Shown here one piece after another: positions 8,374-16,423 of a stretch of DNA of 64,000 nucleotides (the first letter of the stretch is position 1; every line of letters begins with the position of its first letter). Under the pieces are notes generated by a model. That model worked only from the letters and a program-made list of their open reading frames with translations. It did not search any database and was not told the DNA's origin. The stretch spans positions 1 through 64,000 of the forward strand of contig NZ_SWDV01000039.1 in NCBI RefSeq assembly GCF_005877905.1, read 5' to 3'. The translations under genes were made by a program, and so were the position numbers. This DNA is from Pseudomonas nicosulfuronedens (GTDB lineage Bacteria > Pseudomonadota > Gammaproteobacteria > Pseudomonadales > Pseudomonadaceae).

Positions 8374-9582
8374 ATGGAAAACCTCAATAGTGCCGTAGAG
8401 ACGCTGGTCCACGGCTCCAATACGCTGTTCCTCCTGATGGGCGCGGTCATGGTGTTGGCCATGCACGCGGGCTTCGCCTTCCTGGAAGTGGGTACGGTGC
8501 GCCTGAAGAACCAGGTGAATGCCCTGTCGAAGATCCTCTCGGACTTCGCCATCTCGACCCTGGCCTACTTCTTCATCGGCTACTGGATCGCCTATGGCGT
8601 CACTTTCCTGCAGCCGGCGGCGACGCTGGCGAACGAAAACGGCTACGCGCTGGTGAAGTTCTTCTTTCTGCTGACCTTCGCCGCAGCGATTCCCGCGATC
8701 ATTTCCGGCGGTATCGCCGAGCGGGCCCGCTTCGGCCCGCAGTTGTGCGCCACGGCGCTGATCGTGGCCTTCGTTTATCCGTTCTTCGAGGGGCTGATCT
8801 GGAATGGCAACTTCGGCTTCCAGGATTGGTTGAAGGCCGAGTTCGGCGCGGCCTTCCATGATTTCGCCGGTTCCGTGGTGGTGCACGCTTTTGGCGGTTG
8901 GCTGGCGCTGGCGGCGGTGGTCCTGCTGGGGCAGCGCAATGGTCGTTATCGCGAGGGCCGACTGGTCGCTTTCGCGCCGTCGAACATTCCGTTCCTGGCG
9001 GCGGGGTCGTGGATTCTCATTGTCGGCTGGTTCGGCTTCAACGTGATGAGTGCCCAGTCGCTGGCAGGGGCGAGCGGGTTGGTGGCGGTGAACTCATTGC
9101 TGGCTATGGTTGGCGGCACTGTGGCGTCGCTGCTGGTCGGTCGCAATGATCCGGGATTCCTGCACAACGGCCCGTTGGCTGGGCTGGTGGCGATTTGCGC
9201 CGGCTCCGACCTGATGCACCCTATCGGAGCCTTGGCTACCGGCATGGTGGCGGGCGCGCTGTTTGTCTGGGCGTTCACCGCGACCCAGGTGCGCTGGAAG
9301 ATCGACGACGTGTTGGGTGTCTGGCCACTGCACGGCCTGTGCGGTGCCTGGGGCGGCATCGCCTGCGGTATCTTTGGCCAGCAGGCGCTGGGAGGGCTGG
9401 GCGGTGTCAGTCTGGCCAGCCAGGTGATCGGGACTTTGCTCGGTGTGGTGGTGGCGTTCGCCGGCGGCCTGCTGGTGTACGGCCTGGTGAAGTCGGCGGT
9501 GGGCATCCGCCTGACGAAGGAAGAGGAGTACTACGGCGCCGACTTGTCGATCCACAAGATCGGTGCGCTCAGCCAGGACTGA
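8374..9582 (+). CDS. amt: Ammonium transporter, Amt/MEP/Rh family
   Basis: Polytopic inner-membrane protein of 402 aa that conducts ammonium/ammonia. The eleven-helix Amt fold is recognisable throughout. The Amt signature is visible as DFAGSVVVHAFGGW, containing the conserved Asp and the first pore His, and the second pore His is in GVWPLHGLCGAWGG; HPIGALATGM is also typical. There is no obvious cleaved signal peptide, unlike AmtB of E. coli, and no glnK beside it, so this is probably an additional Amt rather than the glnK-linked AmtB. The ribosome site is weak (GTAGCG before the ATG). It is preceded by a sigma-54 candidate promoter and followed by a bidirectional terminator. Confidence 0.93.
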   Translation: MENLNSAVETLVHGSNTLFLLMGAVMVLAMHAGFAFLEVGTVRLKNQVNALSKILSDFAISTLAYFFIGYWIAYGVTFLQPAATLANENGYALVKFFFLLTFAAAIPAIISGGIAERARFGPQLCATALIVAFVYPFFEGLIWNGNFGFQDWLKAEFGAAFHDFAGSVVVHAFGGWLALAAVVLLGQRNGRYREGRLVAFAPSNIPFLAAGSWILIVGWFGFNVMSAQSLAGASGLVAVNSLLAMVGGTVASLLVGRNDPGFLHNGPLAGLVAICAGSDLMHPIGALATGMVAGALFVWAFTATQVRWKIDDVLGVWPLHGLCGAWGGIACGIFGQQALGGLGGVSLASQVIGTLLGVVVAFAGGLLVYGLVKSAVGIRLTKEEEYYGADLSIHKIGALSQD

Positions 9583-9603
9583 ATCGTCCAACGTGAAGCA
9601 AAG

Positions 9604-9631
9604 AAAAAGCCCGGCAGATGCCGGGCTTTTT
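9604..9631. terminator. Bidirectional rho-independent terminator
   Basis: Perfect stem GCCCGGC/GCCGGGC with a 4-nt loop, flanked by A5 on the left and T5 on the right, so it can stop both the ammonium transporter transcript and the convergent porin transcript. Confidence 0.9.
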
Positions 9632-9647
9632 CGTCACGCCGTGAGGG

Positions 9648-10919
9648 TTACCAGAGCGGCATGGTGTAGCTGACGATCAGACGGTTCTCGTCGTAATCGT
9701 TGGTGTAGTTGGTGCGCATGGTCGCGTTACGCCACTTCACGCCGAGGTTCTTCAGCGGGCCGTCCTGGAAGACATAGGCGATGTCGGTGTCGCGTTCCCA
9801 TTCCTTGCCTTCGCCGTCGGTGGTGATCAGGTCGATGTTGTCACCTTTCACGTAGCGGGTCATGAAGGTCAGGCCGGGGATGCCGAGGCCGGCGAAGTTG
9901 TAGTCGTAGCGAGCCTGCCAGGATTTCTCGTCCTTGTTGGCGAAGTCGCCAATCTGGATGTAGTTCACCAGGTAGGGGTCGGTGCCGTTGATGTAGGCGA
10001 AGCCGGTGTCGCCGCTCATCTTCTGGTAGCCGACGCCGAAGGCGTGGTAGCCCAGGGCATAGGTGAACATGGCGTTGAGCGCCTTGTTGTCGACGTTGCT
10101 GCCGCCGTCGTCATCGGACTTGGCCCAGCGGATATCGGACTTCAGCGACTGCTTGTCGGCGATCGGCAGCACGTGGATCAGGCCCAGGTAGTGCTGTTTG
10201 TAGATGTCTTCCAGGCCGCCGTAGTGGTAGCTGGTGCTGAGGCTGTCGGTCCACTTGTAGGTGAGGCCGCCGAACAGGAATTTGTTGCTCGTGGTGGCAT
10301 CGCCCAACTTGATGTTGCGCTTGCCACCGCCGGTGATGGTCATGTCCTCGTAGTCGGAGGAGTCACGCTGGTTCACCTGGTAGAGGCGGCCGCCATCGAC
10401 GGTCAGGCCGTCCAGCTCCGCGGAGTTCAGGGCGAAGCCGCTGAAGGTCTGCGGCAGCAGGCGGGTATCGTTGAACTGCACCACCGGCATTTTCGGCATC
10501 AAGGTGCCGCCCTTCAGGGTGGTCTTGGATGCACGCAGTTTGGCGGTAACGCCCAGGTCGCCGTAGCTGTCTTCGGCGCGGCCGTCACTGCGCGAGCGCT
10601 GTAGCAGGCCTGTGCCGCTGCGGTCAGGCGAGGAATCGAGTTTCAGGCCCAGGGTGCCCAGGGCGTCGACGCCGACACCGATAGTGCCGTCGGTATAGCC
10701 CGATTCGTACTTGAGGATGAAGCCCTGGGCCCATTCCTCGGCCTTGTTCTGGGTAGGGGCCGGGCTGTCCTGGCGGAAGTCGCGGTTGAAGTAGAAGTTG
10801 CGCAGTTCGACGGTGGCCTTGCTGTCCTTGATGAAGTCGGCATGGGCAATGGTCGGAACGGTCAAGCTGGTACCCAGCGTGGCCAAAGCCACGGCACGGG
10901 CGATCGGGGTCTTGCTCAT
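9648..10919 (-). CDS. OprD-family outer membrane porin (OpdQ-like)
   Basis: Outer-membrane beta-barrel of 423 aa for uptake of small carboxylates, amino acids or related solutes. It has a signal peptide (about 1-27, ending IAHA), the OprD-family N-terminal block SKATVELRNFYFNRDFR, the middle motif QFNDTRLLPQTFSGF, and a C-terminal beta-strand ending SYTMPLW with the terminal aromatic residue required for BAM insertion. A GGAG ribosome site lies upstream. The position next to this Amt gene matches opdQ in P. aeruginosa (OccK subfamily) as I recall it, so OpdQ is the likely orthologue, but subfamily and substrate cannot be settled by eye. Confidence 0.9.
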   Translation of the reverse strand: MSKTPIARAVALATLGTSLTVPTIAHADFIKDSKATVELRNFYFNRDFRQDSPAPTQNKAEEWAQGFILKYESGYTDGTIGVGVDALGTLGLKLDSSPDRSGTGLLQRSRSDGRAEDSYGDLGVTAKLRASKTTLKGGTLMPKMPVVQFNDTRLLPQTFSGFALNSAELDGLTVDGGRLYQVNQRDSSDYEDMTITGGGKRNIKLGDATTSNKFLFGGLTYKWTDSLSTSYHYGGLEDIYKQHYLGLIHVLPIADKQSLKSDIRWAKSDDDGGSNVDNKALNAMFTYALGYHAFGVGYQKMSGDTGFAYINGTDPYLVNYIQIGDFANKDEKSWQARYDYNFAGLGIPGLTFMTRYVKGDNIDLITTDGEGKEWERDTDIAYVFQDGPLKNLGVKWRNATMRTNYTNDYDENRLIVSYTMPLW

Positions 10920-11096
10920 TGTTATTGTCTCCTCGAGCGCTTGGGGCAGTTTGATGATGCCGACTGGATCAGGGTCGGCATGTCAATCTGTTACAGCCTA
11001 TCTACTAAATCATTACCGAATGTTGACGACCCTTAGACCTTAGTCGCTGATTAGTGAGCTGGCTATTGAAGCGCTGGGCGGCGACTGGCGTGGCTT

Positions 11097-11963
11097 TCAC
11101 TGAATCCAGTGGGGGTAGTAGCCCAGTTTGTCCTGCACCTGGGCGTCATGGGCGGGCACCACGGTGAGGTTTGGATAGGCAAGCATCAGTTCGTGCACGC
11201 GGGCCACTTCGGCCAGGGTCTGGTCACGGTCGCTGTCTACCAGCTTGCGGCTGACCCAGAACTTCTCGCGGGGACCGGTGAAGCCGGACAGGCGCCAGGT
11301 GGTGTCGCCGCTGAAGAAGAAGCGCCGGCCATCTTCGAGGGTAATGAACAAGCCGACCGAGCCAGGCGTGTGACCACGCATCGGTACCAGCACCAGGCTG
11401 CCGTCGCCGAACAGGTCGAGGCTGCGGTCGTAGCCCAGGAAAGGGCCGGACTCGAACTGGAAGGGCGTCCACATCACCGGATGGCGGAACTGGCTGGGAA
11501 ACACGGCCGGTGGCCGGGCGATGTGGGCGTAATTGATTTCCTCGTAGGTCGCCCAGACCGGCACGTCGGGGAAATCCGCGAGGCCCGAGGCGTGATCCCA
11601 GTGGGCATGGGACAGGATGATCCGATCGAGGCGGATGCCGCTTCCCTGTAGTTGCTCGCGCACCGGTTTCAGCCCTTCGTACTGGAACAGCGGCTTGTCC
11701 CACCAGGGCATGTCCTGCTTGAACTGTGCGTCCGCCTGACTTCCCAGGCCGGTGTCGAACAGCAGGGTCGCGGCGTGGTGCTGGATCAGCACGGCGGTAT
11801 GGTTGAGTGGGACCTTTTGCGTCCAGCCGCCTCCGGCCACGGTAAATGCATCCAGGGTCGTGACACCGGAAGTGCGGATCAGCGAAAAGCGCAGGCCGGC
11901 AGCCTGGACGTTCAGGCAGGCAAGGGCGAGCAGCCCGGCCAGCAACAGGGGTGGCAGACGCAT
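11097..11963 (-). CDS. Periplasmic metallo-beta-lactamase-fold hydrolase, AHL-lactonase-like
   Basis: Protein of 288 aa with a signal peptide (about 1-21, ending VQA) and a complete MBL metal site: SHAHWDHASG (HxHxDH), the later His in MRGHTPGSVG, the bridging Asp in SGDTTW and the His in PAHDA. The arrangement resembles the N-acyl homoserine lactonase family, but secretion and the family's broad range leave the substrate open (lactone, ester or phosphoester). The start at 11963 has AGGAAA at good spacing; a longer frame to 12023 adds 20 residues that hide the signal peptide. It is separated from the GST gene upstream by about 80 bp on the same strand and may be co-transcribed with it. Confidence 0.82.
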   Translation of the reverse strand: MRLPPLLLAGLLALACLNVQAAGLRFSLIRTSGVTTLDAFTVAGGGWTQKVPLNHTAVLIQHHAATLLFDTGLGSQADAQFKQDMPWWDKPLFQYEGLKPVREQLQGSGIRLDRIILSHAHWDHASGLADFPDVPVWATYEEINYAHIARPPAVFPSQFRHPVMWTPFQFESGPFLGYDRSLDLFGDGSLVLVPMRGHTPGSVGLFITLEDGRRFFFSGDTTWRLSGFTGPREKFWVSRKLVDSDRDQTLAEVARVHELMLAYPNLTVVPAHDAQVQDKLGYYPHWIQ

Positions 11964-12045
11964 CGGAATTTCCTGTTCGTGGAGCGCAAGGGAGCGCCGC
12001 CGTATGGGCGGCGGCGCGGTCAATTACAAGAGAATCAGAAAAGAG

Positions 12046-12642
12046 TCAGAAGGCGGGTTGCGCGACGTAGCCGGGCAGGGCGCGCACACGGGCCAGCCAG
12101 TCCTGCACATAGGGATAGCCGGATGGCTCCAGGCCTCCTTCCGTCGCCAGGGTGACGTAGGGGTAGACGGCAATGTCGGCGATGCTCGGCTTGTCCGTTT
12201 GCGCCAGCCAGCGGTGGTCGGCCAGCGTGGCGTCCAGCAGTTCCAGCGCATGACGCCCCTTGGCCTGAGCGGCAGCCAGGTCACCAGGACGTTTGAACAA
12301 CTGGATCACCCGCGCCATCGCCAGTCCGTGCTGCACCTCGTTGGCCGAGAAGCTCAGCCAGTTGGCGATGCGCCCCTGGGTAACGGCGTCCTGCGGGTAC
12401 CAGTGCGGCTCGGCGTACTGCCGGGCGAGGTAGGCGAGGATGGCATGGGAATCGCCCAGGCGCAGTTCGCCATCTTCCAGTGCTGGCACCTGGCCGCGCG
12501 GGTTGATCGCCAGGAAGGCGGGGCGTTTGTGCGCACCGCCCATCAGGTCCACCGGCAGCAGCTCGGCTTTCTGGCCAATGAGCCCGAGGAACAGGCGAAC
12601 CTTGTAGCAGTTGCCGGAAAGCGGGACGTCGTGGAGTTTCAT
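12046..12642 (-). CDS. Glutathione S-transferase family protein
   Basis: GST of 198 aa. The N-terminal thioredoxin-like domain shows the glutathione-site motifs PLSGNCYKVRLFL, NPRGQVPALEDGE and the DSHAILAYLA loop, where Ser binds the gamma-glutamyl group. The C-terminal all-helical domain follows from about residue 85. An AAGGA ribosome site lies ahead of the ATG. It is transcribed away from a TetR regulator, and the 20-bp palindrome inside its promoter indicates repression by that regulator. Probable role: conjugation or reduction of an electrophile that also serves as inducer; the substrate is not evident. Confidence 0.9.
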   Translation of the reverse strand: MKLHDVPLSGNCYKVRLFLGLIGQKAELLPVDLMGGAHKRPAFLAINPRGQVPALEDGELRLGDSHAILAYLARQYAEPHWYPQDAVTQGRIANWLSFSANEVQHGLAMARVIQLFKRPGDLAAAQAKGRHALELLDATLADHRWLAQTDKPSIADIAVYPYVTLATEGGLEPSGYPYVQDWLARVRALPGYVAQPAF

Positions 12643-12685
12643 GGCGGGAGTCCTTTGCGATGTTGTTGTGGGGACGACGAGATAG

Positions 12686-12715
12686 ATATTAGACAGACAG
12701 GTCTGTATAGTTCAA
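12686..12715 (-). promoter_or_regulatory. GST promoter with embedded TetR-type operator
   Basis: On the minus strand TTGAAC (12715-12710) and TAATAT (12691-12686) are 18 nt apart, a good sigma-70 promoter. The spacer holds the near-perfect inverted repeat TAGACAGAC-AG-GTCTGTATA (12690-12709, 8 of 9 positions paired). An operator between -35 and -10 is classic for TetR repressors, and the tetR gene is divergent from this site. Confidence 0.75.
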
Positions 12716-12823
12716 GCGAATTGACCGTCCACCAATCGGCATCCGCATTGTCGCCGTCGACAGTGGTCCGGCTCCCCACGAGCGCCGAGCCTCGCGCATA
12801 ATGTCCGGTCAGGAGGTAATGCC

Positions 12824-13381
12824 ATGGCATCCAGCAAACGCGAGCTGCTGCTCACCACCGCCCAGGATCTCTTCTACCGTGAGGGCTATCACGCCACCGG
12901 TATCGACCGAATCCTTGCCGAGTCGGGCGTCGCGAAGATGACGCTGTACAAGCACTTCAAGTCCAAGGACGAGCTGATCATGGCGGCGCTGGAAGAGCGT
13001 CATGCCCGCATGGTCGAGCGCGTGGAAGCGGCCGAACGCATCCTCGCACCGCGCGAGGCGATCCTGGCGGTCTTCGACGGCCTGCAGGAAGTGCTCAATG
13101 GCCCGGACTTCTGCGGCTGCGCCTTTATCCACGCCGCCGGCGAGTTCCACGACCGCGAGCATCCCATCCACCAGCAGGCCGCCGAGCACAAGGCCTTTCT
13201 CGGCCGCTTCTTCGCAGCCCAGCTATCGCGATTGGGGGCGACGGAGCCGGAAGCCCTGGCCCGCCAGCTGCAATACCTGCTCGAAGGCGTGCTGGTGATG
13301 GCCCACATGCAGGGGCCGGCGCAGCAAGGGCGAGAAGCCCGCGCCGTGGCAGACACGCTGCTCAAGCACGCTGGAGTCTGA
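12824..13381 (+). CDS. TetR/AcrR-family transcriptional regulator
   Basis: Protein of 185 aa. The N-terminal TetR helix-turn-helix is clear (about residues 6-52: TAQDLFYREGYHATGIDRIL, then GVAKMTLYKHFKSKDEL). The C-terminal ligand domain has FCGCAFIHA with two closely spaced cysteines, which in NemR-like relatives can sense electrophiles. A textbook AGGAGG site lies 7 nt before the ATG. It is divergent from the GST gene and very probably binds the palindrome at 12690-12709. It may be co-transcribed with the small thioredoxin-fold gene that follows. Confidence 0.9.
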   Translation: MASSKRELLLTTAQDLFYREGYHATGIDRILAESGVAKMTLYKHFKSKDELIMAALEERHARMVERVEAAERILAPREAILAVFDGLQEVLNGPDFCGCAFIHAAGEFHDREHPIHQQAAEHKAFLGRFFAAQLSRLGATEPEALARQLQYLLEGVLVMAHMQGPAQQGREARAVADTLLKHAGV

Positions 13382-13409
13382 ATTCATGTCATCCACTCAG
13401 GAGCCCTCC

Positions 13410-13649
13410 ATGCCTCCGGAATGCCAACTCTTCGGCACCCTTGGCTGCCACCTCTGCGAAGTGGCCGAAGCCGTGCTGATGCCCTTCGTCGAGCACGGCC
13501 TGCTGGTCGAACTGGTGGACATCGCCGACCGCGAGGAATGGGTCGAGCAATACGGCCTGACCATTCCCGTCCTGCGCCGCTGTGATTCCGGTGCTGAGCT
13601 CAACTGGCCCTTCGACGCCGAGCAGGTCGCTGTCTTCCTCAGCCGCTGA
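13410..13649 (+). CDS. Glutaredoxin-like (DUF836) small thioredoxin-fold protein
   Basis: Protein of 79 aa with the redox motif CHLC near the N-terminus, preceded by QLFGTLG, and a cis-Pro region (LTIPVLRR), as in the glutaredoxin-like YruB/DUF836 family. I prefer the ATG at 13410, which has GGAG 6 nt upstream. The in-frame ATG at 13386 would add eight residues and is possible. It lies 28 nt after the TetR gene and near the GST, suggesting a thiol-linked module. The C-x-x-C is intact, so it could be redox-active; partner unknown. Confidence 0.8.
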   Translation: MPPECQLFGTLGCHLCEVAEAVLMPFVEHGLLVELVDIADREEWVEQYGLTIPVLRRCDSGAELNWPFDAEQVAVFLSR

Positions 13650-13700
13650 TGCCTTCGGCGGCTTTCCCCTCCTCAATCAACCGATGCGAGGCGCATTGCA

Positions 13701-14576
13701 ATGAAGATCGGATTTCTCGGATTGGGCGGCATGGGTGCTGCCATGGCTGCCAACCTCATCAAGGCCGGCCACCAAATCGTTGTGTGGAATCGCTCGCCCG
13801 GCGCCGCCGAGCCATTGGTAGAGCTGGGAGCCATCGCCGCCGTCACACCCGTGCAGGCGTTCGATGTCGAGTTGGTGATTTCCATGCTGGCCGACGATGC
13901 CTCTACCCGTGCCGTGCTGCTCGACAGCGGCGCCCTGGCTTCGGCCAAGGCCGGGCTGGTACACCTGAGCATGGCCACGCTGTCCACTGCCTTCGTGGGT
14001 GAGCTGGTCGAGCTGCACCGCGAGCAGGGCGTCGAGTTCGTTGCCGCGCCGGTATTCGGTCGCACCGATGTCGCCGCCGCCGGCAAACTGAATATCCTGG
14101 TGGCTGGCCCCGAGGCGGCCATCGCCAAGGCGCAGCCGGTGCTCGATGTGCTGGGGCAGAAGACCTGGCCGCTGGGTGACGACCCGCTGCGCGCCGTCGC
14201 CGTGAAGATCGCCGGCAACTTCATGATCGCCAGTGCCATCGAGGCGATGGGGGAGAGTGCCGCGCTGGTGAAGACCTACGGCGTGGCGCCGGGCGAGTTC
14301 ATGGAGATCATGGGTAACACCCTGTTCAACGCGCCGGTCTACCGCAACTACGGCGCGCAGATCGCTGAGCAGCGCTTCGATCCGGCTGGCTTCCGCCTGG
14401 TGTTGGGGCTCAAGGATGTCGGCCTGGCGCTGTCGGCCGGGCATGAGCAACGCGTGCCGCTGCCGCTTGCCAGCGTCCTGCGTGACAATCTTCTCGAAGC
14501 CATCGCCCACGGTGACGGCGAGCTGGACTGGAGCGCCCTGTCGCAGGTTGCGCTGCGCAAGTCCGGGCAGCTCTGA
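13701..14576 (+). CDS. NAD(P)-dependent beta-hydroxyacid dehydrogenase-family oxidoreductase
   Basis: Enzyme of 291 aa in the 3-hydroxyisobutyrate/6-phosphogluconate dehydrogenase superfamily. The Rossmann motif GFLGLGGMGAAMAANL is at the N-terminus, the substrate-site equivalent is APVFGRTDVAAAGKL and the catalytic-lysine helix contains VKIAGNFMIAS. VVWNRSP follows beta-2, with Arg rather than an acidic residue, which favours NADP(H). Members include tartronate-semialdehyde and succinic-semialdehyde reductases as well as hydroxyisobutyrate dehydrogenase; the substrate here is undecided. Followed by a strong terminator. Confidence 0.85.
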   Translation: MKIGFLGLGGMGAAMAANLIKAGHQIVVWNRSPGAAEPLVELGAIAAVTPVQAFDVELVISMLADDASTRAVLLDSGALASAKAGLVHLSMATLSTAFVGELVELHREQGVEFVAAPVFGRTDVAAAGKLNILVAGPEAAIAKAQPVLDVLGQKTWPLGDDPLRAVAVKIAGNFMIASAIEAMGESAALVKTYGVAPGEFMEIMGNTLFNAPVYRNYGAQIAEQRFDPAGFRLVLGLKDVGLALSAGHEQRVPLPLASVLRDNLLEAIAHGDGELDWSALSQVALRKSGQL

Positions 14577-14586
14577 TTCGCCCATG

Positions 14587-14616
14587 AAAAAGCCCGTCCA
14601 ACAGGACGGGCTTTTT
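14587..14616. terminator. Rho-independent terminator after the dehydrogenase
   Basis: Stem AAAAAGCCCGTCC / GGACGGGCTTTTT with loop AACA. It ends the plus-strand transcript and is symmetrical enough to act in both directions. Confidence 0.9.
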
Positions 14617-14657
14617 CATGCCTGTGAATTCTTCGTCCGAGGAAAATTGCAGGCAAT

Positions 14658-14684
14658 AAAAAACCCGCCGTTAGGCGGGTTTTT
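14658..14684. terminator. Terminator downstream of tRNA-Pro
   Basis: Stem AACCCGCC / GGCGGGTT with loop GTTA, bordered by an A-run on the left (U-run for the minus strand) and a T-run on the right. It lies 8 nt beyond the 3' end of the minus-strand tRNA. Confidence 0.85.
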
Positions 14685-14691
14685 CGGGATT

Positions 14692-14768
14692 TGGTCGGAG
14701 CGACTGGATTCGAACCAGCGACCTTCTCGTCCCGAACGAGACGCGCTACCAAGCTGCGCTACGCTCCG
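14692..14768 (-). tRNA. tRNA-Pro(CGG)
   Basis: 77-nt cloverleaf on the minus strand. The acceptor CGGAGCG pairs with CGCTCCG, followed by the A discriminator and an encoded CCA. The D-arm has AGCTTGGTAGC, the anticodon loop TTCGGGA gives anticodon CGG between stems TCTCG and CGAGA, and the T-arm has GGTTCGAATCC. This is the ProK isoacceptor reading CCG, a frequent codon in this genome. Own promoter upstream and terminator downstream, so it is a single-gene unit. Confidence 0.97.
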
Positions 14769-14781
14769 TTTGATGGCGCGC

Positions 14782-14841
14782 ATTCTACCGAAAAACATTT
14801 GATGCACAAGGGGTTAGCTAAAAATTTTTGAAAAAAATTTC
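14782..14841 (-). promoter_or_regulatory. tRNA-Pro promoter with A/T-rich UP-like element
   Basis: On the minus strand -35 TTGTGC (14809-14804) and -10 TAGAAT (14787-14782) are 16 nt apart. The -10 is followed by a GC-rich GCGCGCC discriminator, typical of stringently controlled stable-RNA promoters. Upstream (14817-14841) are runs of A and T that resemble an UP element. Confidence 0.75.
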
Positions 14842-14857
14842 CAGGCCCCCTGAATAC

Positions 14858-14899
14858 ACGAACGCCCCGCAGACCGATCAGGGCCTGTGGGGCGTTCGT
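14858..14899 (-). terminator. Inverted repeat after small lipoprotein gene, possible terminator
   Basis: Perfect 11-bp arms ACGAACGCCCC and GGGGCGTTCGT around a 20-nt loop, directly downstream of the minus-strand lipoprotein gene. No U-run follows the minus-strand hairpin, so termination is uncertain. Confidence 0.5.
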
Positions 14900-14912
14900 A
14901 CCACCGGGAGAA

Positions 14913-15134
14913 TCAGAGGTCCTTGACGGTCCGTACCTGATCCTTGTTCACGCGGGCGGTTTTGCCATCCAGCTGTTCGAACTCATAGAAGCCGGATTCT
15001 TCGTCGTACTTGGGTTTGTCGACCGACTGAATCTCGCGTCCATCGTTCAGGGTGATGACGGACGGGGTGGAGCAACCAGCGAGCACGCTAAAGCCCAGGG
15101 CGAGCAGGAAGGCGGGAAGCATCCGTTTGTTCAT
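14913..15134 (-). CDS. YgdI/YgdR-like small lipoprotein
   Basis: Protein of 73 aa with a lipoprotein signal peptide and lipobox LAGC (Cys at about residue 20). The short SH3-like beta domain carries ITLNDGREIQSVDKPKYD and NKDQVRTV, the pattern of the DUF903 family of which E. coli YgdI and YgdR are members. The start at 15134 is supported by AGGAGA 7 nt upstream; an upstream in-frame start at 15197 would bury the signal peptide. No Asp follows the Cys, so outer-membrane sorting by Lol is expected. Function unknown. Confidence 0.88.
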   Translation of the reverse strand: MNKRMLPAFLLALGFSVLAGCSTPSVITLNDGREIQSVDKPKYDEESGFYEFEQLDGKTARVNKDQVRTVKDL

Positions 15135-15225
15135 GGGTGAATCTCCTGATGAGCGAACATAAAAGTACGAAAAGTCTGACCGGAAGCTTTGCAGCATAGT
15201 TCCCGGAAAATATTCGCCTGTGTCG

Positions 15226-15813
15226 CTATCGGGCGTGATAGAGCAGCTCCGGGGTATTCAGATTGGCCAGGCGCGGGTCATCGGCCGGGCAATCCACGGC
15301 CTGCAGGCCCAAGTTCGAGAACACATGGCGCGGGCTGCGATCGCCCTGGTTCCAGGCAGCTTCTATCTGTGCCCGCATTGCCACCGGGATGATGCTGAAC
15401 AACGGCTCCCACTGCGTGCCGCAGCGCAGCATGTGCACGAGGTCCGGCGCGGCGGCGGATGCGCGTAGCAGGCGCTCCAGCAGGTCGGCATCCAGGCGCG
15501 GCGCATCGCAGGGCAGTACCAGCAGGTGGGTGTGGCGTGCACTGGCCAGGCCTGCGCGAATGCCGGCCAGCGGACCGGGGAAGTCCGTGCTGTCGTCCTG
15601 CACCAGACGGTCGGCGAAGCCGGCGTAGAGGTCCGCGTTACGGTTGCAGGAGATGATCAGGTCGTCGCTGAACGGGCGGGCGAGGGCGGCGGCGTAGCTC
15701 ACCAGCGGGCGGCCCTGCCATTCCAGCAGGCCCTTGTCCTGGCCGCCCATGCGCTGGCCGCGTCCTCCGGCGAGAATCAGGACGGAACAGGAGGGCAGCG
15801 GGGCTTGTGGCAT
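15226..15813 (-). CDS. mobA: Molybdenum cofactor guanylyltransferase MobA
   Basis: Enzyme of 195 aa that transfers GMP from GTP to molybdopterin cofactor to make Mo-bis-MGD in the cytoplasm. The nucleotide-binding signature LILAGGRGQRMGGQDKGLL is at residues about 12-30, and PCDAPRL supplies the metal-binding Asp. PGPLAGIRAGL is also conserved. The start at 15813 is preceded by GGAGA; a much longer in-frame extension is not conserved. Divergent from moaB with a 70-bp shared promoter region, forming a molybdenum-cofactor cluster with moaB and moeA. Confidence 0.95.
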   Translation of the reverse strand: MPQAPLPSCSVLILAGGRGQRMGGQDKGLLEWQGRPLVSYAAALARPFSDDLIISCNRNADLYAGFADRLVQDDSTDFPGPLAGIRAGLASARHTHLLVLPCDAPRLDADLLERLLRASAAAPDLVHMLRCGTQWEPLFSIIPVAMRAQIEAAWNQGDRSPRHVFSNLGLQAVDCPADDPRLANLNTPELLYHAR

Positions 15814-15883
15814 GTCAGGGTCTCCGGGGCGGGCCTGTGATATAACACCGCGCATTCCAACCTCACAAGCAAGGGCCCTCATC

Positions 15884-16423
15884 ATGAGCCACAAGGCCGA
15901 GCAGCCATTCGTCCCGCTGAACATTGCCGTTCTCACCGTCAGCGACACCCGCACCCTGGAAACCGACACCTCCGGCCAGCTGTTCGTCGACCGCCTGAAG
16001 GCCGCCGGCCATAACCTGGCCGCTCGCGTCCTGCTCAAGGATGACCTCTATCGCATCCGTGCCCAGGTAGCGACCTGGATCGCCGAGGACGAAGTGCAGG
16101 TCGTGCTGGTGACCGGCGGCACCGGTTTCACTGGCCGCGACAGTACTCCGGAGGCGGTAACCTGCCTGCTGGACAAGGTAGTGGACGGTTTCGGTGAGCT
16201 GTTCCGGCAGATTTCCGTGGCCGACATCGGCACCTCCACCGTGCAGTCCCGCGCGCTGGCCGGCCTGTCCAACGGCACCCTGGTCTGCTGCCTGCCGGGT
16301 TCCACCAATGCCTGCCGCACCGCCTGGGATGGCATCCTCGGCGAACAGCTGGACGCCAGCCATCGTCCGTGCAACTTCGTGCCGCACCTGAAGAAGGCGG
16401 CGCCCTGCGAGAGCCGCGGATGA
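15884..16423 (+). CDS. moaB: Molybdenum cofactor biosynthesis protein MoaB
   Basis: Protein of 179 aa of the MoaB/MogA fold, which adenylates molybdopterin before metal insertion. AVLTVSDTRT at the N-terminus and the signature VLVTGGTGFTGRDSTPEA are present, followed by SRALAGLSNGTLVCCLPGS. The start at 15884 is the ATG before SHKAEQPFVPLN; an upstream in-frame start is inside the mobA promoter region. Its TGA overlaps the moeA ATG (ATGA), so the two are translationally coupled. Confidence 0.94.
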   Translation: MSHKAEQPFVPLNIAVLTVSDTRTLETDTSGQLFVDRLKAAGHNLAARVLLKDDLYRIRAQVATWIAEDEVQVVLVTGGTGFTGRDSTPEAVTCLLDKVVDGFGELFRQISVADIGTSTVQSRALAGLSNGTLVCCLPGSTNACRTAWDGILGEQLDASHRPCNFVPHLKKAAPCESRG

